NCBI GenBank assembly: GCA_029260765.1
Contig: JAJDCP010000191.1
Coordinates: 1-64,000 of the forward strand
From: Planctomycetota bacterium
GTDB lineage: Bacteria; Planctomycetota; J058; JAJDCP01
Length of the DNA stretch: 64,000 nucleotides
Direction of reading: 5' to 3'
This document shows positions 1-7,021 of this stretch, piece by piece (the stretch's first letter is position 1; every line of letters begins with the position of its first letter). The notes under the pieces are model-generated. The model saw only the letters and a program-made list of their open reading frames with translations. It ran no database searches and was not told the DNA's origin. The translations under genes and the position numbers were made by a program.

Positions 1-46
1 GATGTATTTAGCTAACCAGTACTAATCAGCCGATCGGCTTGACCTT
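1..46 (+). rRNA. 23S rRNA, 3' end (partial)
   Basis: The first bases match the conserved 3' terminus of bacterial 23S rRNA: a gctaacc-gtactaat block followed by a short hairpin and cggcttgacctt, the same order as in E. coli. The gene enters from the left edge, so only its last part is visible. The 3' end is placed by analogy with E. coli and may be off by a few bases. It is followed by 5S rRNA on the same strand, the usual order in an rRNA operon. Confidence 0.9.
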
Positions 47-146
47 CTTTAACCGCACTTGTTCGTCTGGAAGATTTTTCTTTCAGACACAGCGGCCATG
101 AACGTGCACTCGACACCTCTTACGCATTCCGTGTTTCTTGAACCAT

Positions 147-258
147 TGCCGGGTGACCATAGCAAAGGGGCCATACCTGATCCCATTCCGAACTCAGAAG
201 TCAAGCCCTTTGCGCCGATGGTACTGGGTCTCCCTGGGAGAGTAGGTATCGCCCGGCA
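147..258 (+). rRNA. 5S rRNA
   Basis: Conserved 5S features are visible. The terminal helix pairs tgccgggtg at the start with cgcccggca at the end. The internal blocks gatcccattccgaactcaga-like and gcgccgatggtact lie at the usual spacing, and total length is near 112 nt. It lies 100 nt after the 23S end and just before a strong terminator, so it is the last gene of the rRNA operon. Ends are inferred from helix pairing. Confidence 0.93.
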
Positions 259-264
259 TCTTCC

Positions 265-307
265 AAAAAAGCCCCCCACGCTCACGCGTGGGGGGCTTTC
301 TTTTTTG
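265..307 (+). terminator. rRNA operon terminator
   Basis: A perfect 10-bp GC-rich stem (271-280 with 287-296, gccccccacg/cgtggggggc) has a 6-nt loop. It is preceded by an A run and followed by tttctttttt. This is a textbook intrinsic terminator placed 12 nt after the 5S gene; the A run could make it work in both directions. Confidence 0.93.
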
Positions 308-632
308 TGTGCATCCATAGGCAAACCTGAACCACCAGTCTCTCCCAACGAGTTTGCTTCGACCCTGAGCCGCAGCGGTGAACCATGGGATCCCTTCGCC
401 CTTCTCCGACCGAGACCCACGACACTTGATGGAACTGGCCATCCCATGGGCCTGCTGGTCGTCGCTAGACGCGGGCGGACCGGCCTGTAGTTGGTGTGTT
501 GTGCTCGGTGCCAGGTATTCGGTGGACGGCAGCCGACTGCCCCTACGCAATCCTCTCCCCCCGCACCCAGTGGACGGCCAACCCGTCCAAGCGCTACCAT
601 CAGAGTCATACACGGCCTCCTGGAGGAGCCCG
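308..632. other. intergenic region without a supported gene
   Basis: These 325 bases lie between the rRNA terminator and the kinase start. The reading frame of the kinase is open upstream to 378, but that stretch has no coding character, no ribosome site and no homology to kinase N-termini, so it is left out of the gene. No tRNA, hairpin or clear promoter was recognised. Confidence 0.5.
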
Positions 633-3011
633 ATGAACGGGTCTGAGCAAGAGCGAGAAGCCGAATTCGACGATGACCCTGAGACAGAGGCCACCGTCCA
701 GCAGACCGGGGCACCGGAACTGGGCGAGTCCGTCTCCCCCGGTTCCCCGCAAGCCATCACCCGTGGACGAGAGCTCGGCGGCTATCGGCTGGAGGCGCTG
801 ATCGGTGCCGGTGCGATGGGCAGGGTCTATCGCGCCTGTCACCTGGCCACGCAGCGGCCAGCCGCAGTCAAGCTGCTCGCCCACCAGCTGTCCCAGCACC
901 CCAGCACGCTGGTCCGCTTCCGGCGGGAAGCACGAACCGTGGCGCAGCTCAACCATCCGGCCATCGTTCGCGTTGACGAGGTCTTCGAGGCCAACGGCCA
1001 TTGGTGCATCGCGATGGAACTGGTCGCAGCGGGGACCTTGAGGGAGAGGTTGAAGCGTGGAATCCGCTGGAGCGAGGCGGAGGCTTTGGACATCGTGGAG
1101 CAGACTGCGGAGGGCCTGTGGGCAGCGGCCAAAAGTGGCGTGGTGCATCGCGACATCAAGCCAGCCAACCTGTTGCTGACCGAGGACGGGAAGGTCAAGA
1201 TCGCCGACTTTGGCATCGCCAAGGCCAAAGAGGACACCGTCTCGCTGACAGCCACCGGCTCGCTCATCGGCACCGGCGCCTACATGGCTCCCGAGCAGTG
1301 GGAGGACGGGCGCAGTGCCGACCACCGCAGCGACCTCTACGCCCTGGGATGCACGCTATACGAGCTGCTCGTCGGCCAGACCCCCTTTCCAGGGCCCACC
1401 TTGGCCAACTACGCCAAGCAGCACACGCTCAACCCGGTGCCAGACATCCGCACGCTACGCCCGGAGCTCTCCACGCGGGTCTGCGATGTGATCGAGACGC
1501 TGCTGCAGAAGGACCGGGCCCTGCGGCCCCAGTCCGGAGCCGACCTGGTGCGGCTGCTCAGGCTTGAGGTCGCGGAGGCGCCCGGCACAGATGCGGAGCA
1601 GACGCCCACAGCCAAGGGGCCGGACCAGGCGCCTCAGGTCGACAAAGCAGCCCCAGCTGCAGACAGCCCGGTCTCCGCCGCGAGCGGCGGAGTGGGGTGG
1701 CGCCGGAAGGCCCTGGCGGGCTGCGCACTGGTGGTGCTTGTCGGGATCGTTGCGCTGGTCGAGTACTCAAAGAAGGCCTCCGCCCGCCTGGACCGTCGCT
1801 GCGGGGAGCTGGCCACGGACATTTTCGAGTACCAGGCTCGAACCACATGGAAGAAGTTAGGGATGTTCGGCGGGAACGCAGCCGATGACTACGCGGCCCT
1901 GACCTGGGTGGTGGACGCCCCTGAGGACTGGGAACGTGATCCCCCGTGGTACGTACAGGCGACCACGTTGCCGATGAACTACGTCACGACGAAGGGGGCA
2001 GACCTGCAGCTGCTGCAGCATGCGAGGCTGGAAGCCGAGAAGGGAGGGGAGCTGCCCCATGAGGCTCTGACGCTCAAGCGAGAGCTCTGGAGCATGGTGG
2101 GCCATCTGCGGGACGGCCTCCAGCGTGAAAGCTGCGTCTGGGGGGGCGACCTCCGCTTTAGCGGCAACACGAGAATCCCGAACCTACTGGCCCATCGCGC
2201 GGCGGTCGATCTACTGGCCCTGGAGGCCTATGAGCGCCCTGCCCAAGCCGTCGAGTGTGGCCTGCAGATCCTGGCCTTCGGCCTCGACCATTTGCACCAT
2301 CCCGCTCTGCGCGTGACTTTTTCAGGACTCGACTTCATCCGGATCGCTTGCGAGGTCCTGCGCCAGGCTATCGAATCCCACCACTCGGTGGGCAGCTGCT
2401 TCTGGATCATCAGTCGCCTCCGCTCGGCAGACAACGCCCTCGACGCGCTGCCCTTCGACACCGAGAGGCTCGCATCACTGGCGTGGCTGGCCGCGGCGGC
2501 GGGTCGGCCCCTGCATCCCCGCGCACTGCCCCTGCAACCGCCGCTGCCGAGCGTGTACGCACAGGATCTGCTGCTCGATCGCGAATGGTCGCGGATCGAG
2601 CAATTCTACACCGACGCGCAGGCCATCTTCGTACTGCCCTCGCCGGAACGGCTGGCGCAGGCAAAGCGCTTGACCGAAGAATTCACCGAGGGCTGGGGCC
2701 TCTCGGGATTTCCAGACCTGGAGAGGCTGGCCCGACTGTGTGACACAGCGAGAATCGACGCTCGCAGCGTGCAGGTGCTGGCAGCCGCCCGTCTCGAGCA
2801 CACCAGATCGGGCGTCTGGCCATCGAGCATCGCGGTGTTGCATCCCGACCTGATCGAACTGCCGCAAGACCCCTACGCCCCCGGCGCCCTGCGTTACGGG
2901 CTGGATGCCGAGGGCCGGCCCCGTGTCTACTCGGTCTCCTTCAATGGTGTAGACGACGGCGGGCAGATCGAGGGCGCGGAGCCCGACAGGGGCATGCGCC
3001 TGGAGCCGTAG
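633..3011 (+). CDS. membrane-anchored Ser/Thr protein kinase
   Basis: Predicted 792-residue Hanks-type Ser/Thr kinase that phosphorylates target proteins on Ser/Thr. The catalytic domain spans about residues 50-310: Gly-rich loop GAGAMGRVY (58-66), ATP-binding Lys80 in AAVKLL, HRDIKPANL catalytic loop from His172, DFG at 192-194, and an APEQ-type activation segment end. A single membrane helix follows near residues 357-378, after a Pro/Ala-rich linker, then an extracytoplasmic part of about 410 residues with no recognised domain. Its tail (DPYAPGALRYGL...SFNGVDDGG) resembles C-termini seen on many planctomycete-type secreted proteins. The ATG at 633 is chosen because GGAGGAG lies 4 nt upstream; a longer frame exists but looks non-coding. 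The signal sensed by the outer domain is unknown. Confidence 0.9.
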   Translation: MNGSEQEREAEFDDDPETEATVQQTGAPELGESVSPGSPQAITRGRELGGYRLEALIGAGAMGRVYRACHLATQRPAAVKLLAHQLSQHPSTLVRFRREARTVAQLNHPAIVRVDEVFEANGHWCIAMELVAAGTLRERLKRGIRWSEAEALDIVEQTAEGLWAAAKSGVVHRDIKPANLLLTEDGKVKIADFGIAKAKEDTVSLTATGSLIGTGAYMAPEQWEDGRSADHRSDLYALGCTLYELLVGQTPFPGPTLANYAKQHTLNPVPDIRTLRPELSTRVCDVIETLLQKDRALRPQSGADLVRLLRLEVAEAPGTDAEQTPTAKGPDQAPQVDKAAPAADSPVSAASGGVGWRRKALAGCALVVLVGIVALVEYSKKASARLDRRCGELATDIFEYQARTTWKKLGMFGGNAADDYAALTWVVDAPEDWERDPPWYVQATTLPMNYVTTKGADLQLLQHARLEAEKGGELPHEALTLKRELWSMVGHLRDGLQRESCVWGGDLRFSGNTRIPNLLAHRAAVDLLALEAYERPAQAVECGLQILAFGLDHLHHPALRVTFSGLDFIRIACEVLRQAIESHHSVGSCFWIISRLRSADNALDALPFDTERLASLAWLAAAAGRPLHPRALPLQPPLPSVYAQDLLLDREWSRIEQFYTDAQAIFVLPSPERLAQAKRLTEEFTEGWGLSGFPDLERLARLCDTARIDARSVQVLAAARLEHTRSGVWPSSIAVLHPDLIELPQDPYAPGALRYGLDAEGRPRVYSVSFNGVDDGGQIEGAEPDRGMRLEP

Positions 3012-3448
3012 CGCTGGTCGTCGGGTCAGCGTGTTTCCCGGCCTGCGGCCCTCAACACTCCCTCTGACGGGCATCCCACAACTCCACTGGCGCAAAGCTC
3101 TGCCCGGGTCAAGGCCTCAATGGAACGAAGGACCGCGGACGCGCACTCGGCGTGGGAGGGTCGTGCATCCGTCCAAGGCTTGACTTGGCCAGCAGCTACG
3201 GCGTCCTTGCAGCAGTCTCGTGCGCTACGCAATATCTTGTTGGGAGTACACCGCACCAGCCGGCCATGACTCCCAGACCTCTCACTACGATTCTGGCTGG
3301 ACGCTGTCCGATCGCGGGCCCAAAGAAACGGCGCTGGCAGGATGCACCCAACGAGTTGCCTGCGTTACAGTTGAAGCTCTGCCCAAAGTCTGATAGGTTC
3401 TTGCGCTCAACGAACGAAATCCTGTGCTTGCTCGAGCAGGGAGGATGC
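3012..3448. other. intergenic region without a supported gene
   Basis: This 437-base gap lies between the kinase and the glycosyltransferase. The glycosyltransferase frame remains open upstream to 3152, but that part encodes a non-conserved, low-quality extension without a ribosome site. No RNA gene, clear terminator or repeat was seen. Confidence 0.45.
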
Positions 3449-4219
3449 ATGCCCAGCGCTAGCAACCGCACCGTCCAGGCTCTCTGGATCGGGCCTTCCC
3501 TGTCGGTCCTCGAGCGCTTGTGCATCCGTTCCTTCTTGGCTCACGGCCACGATTTCCACCTCTACACCTATGGGAATGTCGACGGGATTCCTGCCGGCAC
3601 GAAGGTGCTCGATGGACGGGTCATTCTGCCCGAAGAGAGCATCTTCAAGTACCGTGACCACGACAGCTACTCGGGATTCTCCAACCTCTTCCGCTACAAG
3701 CTGCTCCTAGAAAGAGGAGGCATCTGGGTGGACACCGATGTGGTCTGCCTCAGACCTCTCGACCTTGCCCGCCCCCTGGTGATTGCCAGCGAGGCGATCA
3801 ACCCAGACTCCCTTGAATTCCAGACGGGCAAGCGGCGCAAGACCGCGACCTGTTTGATGAAGGCTCCCGCCGGCAGCCCTTTCATGCATCGATGCCTCGA
3901 AGAGTCGATGAGGTACGACGCAGAAACCCTGACATGGGGCATGATCGGACCAGATCTCACGCAACGCCTGGTGCAAGAGCTCGGCGCAGAAGACCTGGTG
4001 GCCCCGACTGCAGCCTTCTGTCCGGTGCACTACTGGAACGTGAAGAGGCTCGTCGCGTCGAGCAGGAGACACAACTGGGAGTTGCGCGGTCGGCTCTGGC
4101 TCAAGCGGTCTTTTGGCGTGCATTTCTGGAATGAAATGTGGCGCAGAAACAACCTGCACAAGAACGCGACCTATCCGCAGAGCTGTCTGTATGAAACGCT
4201 CAAGCGCCGCTACCTCTGA
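3449..4219 (+). CDS. GT32-type glycosyltransferase (DXD sugar-binding)
   Basis: Predicted 256-residue cytoplasmic glycosyltransferase of the OCH1/capsular polysaccharide type (Gly_transf_sug, GT32 family), which transfers a sugar from a nucleotide-sugar donor to a glycan or surface acceptor. The family signature is clear: a basic/Phe-rich helix (SNLFRYKLLLERGGIW) directly followed by the DTD metal-binding motif in VDTDVVCLRPLD. The start at 3449 has GGAGG five bases upstream. It is on its own, without other polysaccharide genes nearby, so the acceptor is unknown. Its end overlaps the convergent serine hydrolase gene by 10 nt. Confidence 0.85.
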   Translation: MPSASNRTVQALWIGPSLSVLERLCIRSFLAHGHDFHLYTYGNVDGIPAGTKVLDGRVILPEESIFKYRDHDSYSGFSNLFRYKLLLERGGIWVDTDVVCLRPLDLARPLVIASEAINPDSLEFQTGKRRKTATCLMKAPAGSPFMHRCLEESMRYDAETLTWGMIGPDLTQRLVQELGAEDLVAPTAAFCPVHYWNVKRLVASSRRHNWELRGRLWLKRSFGVHFWNEMWRRNNLHKNATYPQSCLYETLKRRYL

Positions 4220-5337
4220 TCGCCAGCCGACGGCAACAACAACTCGAGCAGCTCCCGGTCGACAAAGCCCTCCTCACCGTCCCCCTGGCGCGCGATCACC
4301 AGGCCCAGCGACGGGATCACGTACAGGCGGTTGCCGTTGAATCCTGCCGCAGCGACCAGATCTGCCGGTCCTGCTTCGTAGATGACGGGCCCCTTGCCCG
4401 CATTGCGCTTCAGTTGCGGCACCAACTGCGGGCCTCTGGCCGCGTCTACCGGCTGGTTGAGCCAGAAGGTGAGACCGTAGCAGGGCAGCGCCTGGCTGCC
4501 TTCGAAACAGACCGCGAGGCTGCCGGGCTGCAAGATCTGGCGGCCCTCATAGCGGCCGTCGTCGCGCAGCAGCTTGCCGAACTTCAGCCACTCCCGAGCG
4601 GTGGTCCAGGCACCGTAGGGCAGCATGGGGTTGCCGACTCCGTCGCGGTTCCAGCCAGCGACCCGCATCCCGATCGGTCCAAAGATCCGCCTCTGCAGGT
4701 AGCTGAGGGCATCCTCCCCGAGCTTCTTTTTGACGAACGCGCCGAAGACCGTCAGGTGGCTGCTGCCGTACTCAAACCACGCTCCGGGTTCGTGGCCGGT
4801 CTCGAGCTCGAGCGCATAGGCGTATTTGTCCGCGACACGCTGTCGTTGGTTGAGGCCGTCCATGGTCAGGTTGACCATGGACTGCTCCAGCCCACTGGTG
4901 AAGGAGAGCAGGTGCCGCACGCTGATTCTCTGCTTCCGCGCATCGCCGGCCCACTGCGGCAGAGTCTCTGCCACCAGCTCATCGAGCTCGAACAGGCCGT
5001 CCTCAACCGCGGCGACGGCCAACACCCCGGAGAACGACTTGGTGCCGCTGAAGATGTGCAGCGGCCGGTCCGCAGCGCCTGCGTTGTGGTAGCTCTCGAA
5101 GACCAGGCTGTCGCCGTCGAGCACCAACAGGGCGGTGCCCCCATGTTGCTGGCTATACTCTGCTGCCGCCAGATAGCCCGCGTGTCGAAGACTGTCTGGC
5201 CGGCCAACGACGAAGCTGCTGTCGAGCGGAATGGGCGTCAGATAGGTTTGCCGCGGGCGCCCCTTGAAGACCACGCAGCATGTCAGTACGCACGCCAGGC
5301 ACAGCAGAACGCAGACGAGTTTCTTGGATCTGGACAT
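4210..5337 (-). CDS. beta-lactamase-family serine hydrolase (class C/esterase type)
   Basis: Predicted 375-residue secreted or membrane-tethered serine hydrolase of the class C beta-lactamase/D-alanyl carboxypeptidase/esterase superfamily. A hydrophobic N-terminal segment (about residues 7-24) should direct export. The active-site motif SGTK has nucleophile Ser97 and Lys100; the second motif is Tyr190 in YGS. The substrate cannot be told from sequence: family members include esterases, peptidases and transpeptidase-like enzymes. The ATG at 5337 has an AGAGGGG ribosome site. A second member of this superfamily lies at 12623-13786. The gene converges on the glycosyltransferase. Confidence 0.88.
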   Translation of the reverse strand: MSRSKKLVCVLLCLACVLTCCVVFKGRPRQTYLTPIPLDSSFVVGRPDSLRHAGYLAAAEYSQQHGGTALLVLDGDSLVFESYHNAGAADRPLHIFSGTKSFSGVLAVAAVEDGLFELDELVAETLPQWAGDARKQRISVRHLLSFTSGLEQSMVNLTMDGLNQRQRVADKYAYALELETGHEPGAWFEYGSSHLTVFGAFVKKKLGEDALSYLQRRIFGPIGMRVAGWNRDGVGNPMLPYGAWTTAREWLKFGKLLRDDGRYEGRQILQPGSLAVCFEGSQALPCYGLTFWLNQPVDAARGPQLVPQLKRNAGKGPVIYEAGPADLVAAAGFNGNRLYVIPSLGLVIARQGDGEEGFVDRELLELLLPSAGDQR

Positions 5338-5421
5338 GGGCCCCTCTGAGCGACGGCACGAACCTATCTTGGGATTCCAAGCTTCGCTGTTTCAGTGCTC
5401 AGGAGAGGAACCGGGCCGGGC

Positions 5422-5697
5422 TCAAGCGAAGAGGGACAACAGACCGCAGGAGCTGCAACGACGGGCTTTGACCTCGAGACCCCCGAGGACAGAATAGCGC
5501 TCAAGGAACCCCACGTCGTTGCTCTTGAACTTGACGTTGTGATGGCCCTGCAGGAAACCCCGCTCAAACGTGCTGCCCCCGCAACTCGGGCAGCCGGCTC
5601 CTTCAGCGGACGCGCGAGATTTCCAGTCGCAGTCTGGGCAGTCCGCGCTGGCGTCGGTGCGTTGGGCACCGCAGGAAGGGCAAGGGAAGTGAGCCAT
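5422..5697 (-). CDS. small zinc-ribbon protein
   Basis: Predicted 91-residue protein with three Cys pairs: CPSC at the N-terminus paired with CPDC (first ribbon), a second CPSC in the middle, and CSSC near the end. The first two pairs should make one zinc ribbon and the last two another. The middle stretch (GFLQGHHNVKF...ERYSVLGGLEVKARRC) resembles short nucleic-acid-binding or DUF6487-like zinc-ribbon proteins; this is a resemblance, not an assignment. It starts 29 nt after the sigma-factor gene on the same strand, has a GGGAGAA ribosome site, and is probably co-transcribed with it. Confidence 0.75.
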   Translation of the reverse strand: MAHFPCPSCGAQRTDASADCPDCDWKSRASAEGAGCPSCGGSTFERGFLQGHHNVKFKSNDVGFLERYSVLGGLEVKARRCSSCGLLSLFA

Positions 5698-5726
5698 GGA
5701 TTCTCCCGCGCAGCCCGCCGGGTCGA

Positions 5727-6332
5727 TCAGCAGTGAATGCCGCGCCGCTCGAGCTCGACCTTCAGGCGCCCGCGTGCCCTGTGCAGGGCGGCTCCCACCG
5801 AATTCACCCGCAGCCCTGTGACCTTCGAGATCAGCTTGTAGTCGGCCGACTCGAAGTAGAACAGCGAGAGCAGCAACCGGTCGCGGCTCGTCAATGTCTT
5901 GTGCGCCTCGCGCACTGCGTCGACGGTCTCGCTGCGGATCGCCGCATCCACGGGCCCGCGGGCTTTGCCCTCGCGGGGCAGCTCGGCCAGTGGCGAAGGC
6001 AGGGGGCGCTTCTTACGCAACAAACGATGAACCGCGGTGCGGGCAAGCACACCCAGCCAGGTCGAAAAGCAGTAGCGGGAATCGTAGGCGCGCATGGCCG
6101 CGAAGTTGTTATCGATGAGGGCGACCAGGACGTTTTCGACCAGATCGTCGACATCGGCGACCGCGGCACAGCCCAGCTTGCGCTTGAGCTCGTCGCGCAC
6201 GAGCTTGCACAGCAACGGGCGGTAGGCCACCACGAAGCGGTCCCATGCGCCGGAATCGCTTTGCTGGCAGCGGTGGATCAGGTCCCACTCTCCGCTGCGC
6301 GGCTCGCTATGCAATGATGGAGCGCCCAACAT
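5727..6332 (-). CDS. ECF-type RNA polymerase sigma factor
   Basis: Predicted 201-residue sigma-70 family factor of the extracytoplasmic-function group, which binds core RNA polymerase and selects promoters. A region 2-like part (about residues 20-105: WDRFVVAYRPLL...DDLVENVLVALI...STWLGVLARTAVHRLLRKKR) and a region 4 helix-turn-helix (SRDRLLLSLFYFESADYKLISKVTG...ALHRARGRLK) are present. The ATG at 6332 is preferred over one 69 nt upstream because AGGGAGG lies just before it. It is divergent from a double zf-HC2 protein across a 190-nt spacer, the arrangement expected for a sigma/anti-sigma pair, and is followed by the zinc-ribbon gene. Confidence 0.85.
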   Translation of the reverse strand: MLGAPSLHSEPRSGEWDLIHRCQQSDSGAWDRFVVAYRPLLCKLVRDELKRKLGCAAVADVDDLVENVLVALIDNNFAAMRAYDSRYCFSTWLGVLARTAVHRLLRKKRPLPSPLAELPREGKARGPVDAAIRSETVDAVREAHKTLTSRDRLLLSLFYFESADYKLISKVTGLRVNSVGAALHRARGRLKVELERRGIHC

Positions 6333-6522
6333 CGACCTCCCTGCCCCGTACCAAGCAATGCACGTGCCAATCTCGCAGGGCGCGTTCTTGCGGCGACGCA
6401 ACCTCCACTAACGGAAAACTGGGTCAGTTTGCGTCCCAGATGGAACGGAAAGACGACCATTTTTTTTCGGAATGCCTGCACGAAGCTGTCGGTCCGTTGG
6501 CGAAATATCGGGTGGAGGTGTG

Positions 6523-6906
6523 ATGGTCTGTGTGAACGAGAAAACCCTGGACGTGTTCCTCGACGGTGGACTGGACGCTGCGCGCAGCGCCCCGATCGAA
6601 CGCCACCTCGAGACGTGCCCTCGGTGCCGCAAGGCCGCCTGGCAACGGATGGCGCTCGACGTCGTCGTGACCGGAGCCAGCTTCGCGCTGACGCCCGCCA
6701 GCACTTCCGGGCACCTCGTTCCGACGACCCTCGCCGCCTACCTGGCCCGCAAGCTCTCCAGCCACATGCGTGACGCGGTCGAGGGACACCTCGCAGACTG
6801 CGGTGCCTGCCGGCGCGCGCTTCTTGAGCGCCTGGCCCCCGCCCCTGCTCCGCGCCGCCGGCGGCGCCGCTGCTCGAGCCGTCGCCTGCATCGCAAGCGG
6901 CGCTAG
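6523..6906 (+). CDS. putative anti-sigma factor with two zf-HC2 (HxxxCxxC) modules
   Basis: Predicted 127-residue soluble protein with two copies of the zinc-binding anti-sigma motif: His28-x3-Cys32-x2-Cys35 (HLETCPRC) and His89-x3-Cys93-x2-Cys96 (HLADCGAC). In anti-sigma factors this motif holds zinc and binds an ECF sigma. Unlike most such proteins there is no membrane helix, and the chain ends in an Arg-rich tail, so it may be a cytoplasmic, redox-responsive type. The ATG at 6523 has GGAGG upstream. It is divergent from the ECF sigma gene at 5727-6332 and 115 nt before a redox membrane protein. Sigma binding is inferred. Confidence 0.75.
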   Translation: MVCVNEKTLDVFLDGGLDAARSAPIERHLETCPRCRKAAWQRMALDVVVTGASFALTPASTSGHLVPTTLAAYLARKLSSHMRDAVEGHLADCGACRRALLERLAPAPAPRRRRRRCSSRRLHRKRR

Positions 6907-6958
6907 CGCCCTCTGGGCGACATCTTCCCCCTACTGCTACCGGCCCCAGGCAGCAGGT

Positions 6959-6986
6959 GGAACGTCTGCGCATCTGCAGACGTTCC
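6959..6986. promoter_or_regulatory. 11-bp perfect inverted repeat between zf-HC2 gene and redox gene
   Basis: ggaacgtctgc (6959-6969) and its exact complement (6976-6986) flank a 6-nt loop in the 115-nt gap before the gene at 7022. It lacks a following T run, so it is not a standard terminator. It may be a regulator-binding site or an mRNA structure controlling the downstream redox gene. Confidence 0.45.
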
Positions 6987-7021
6987 ATATTCCGGATCCC
7001 GAACACAGGGAGAGACGCCGC

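Noticed and set aside
378..632. Upstream extension of the first kinase
   Set aside because: No ribosome site and no conserved sequence before the ATG at 633, which has GGAGGAG.
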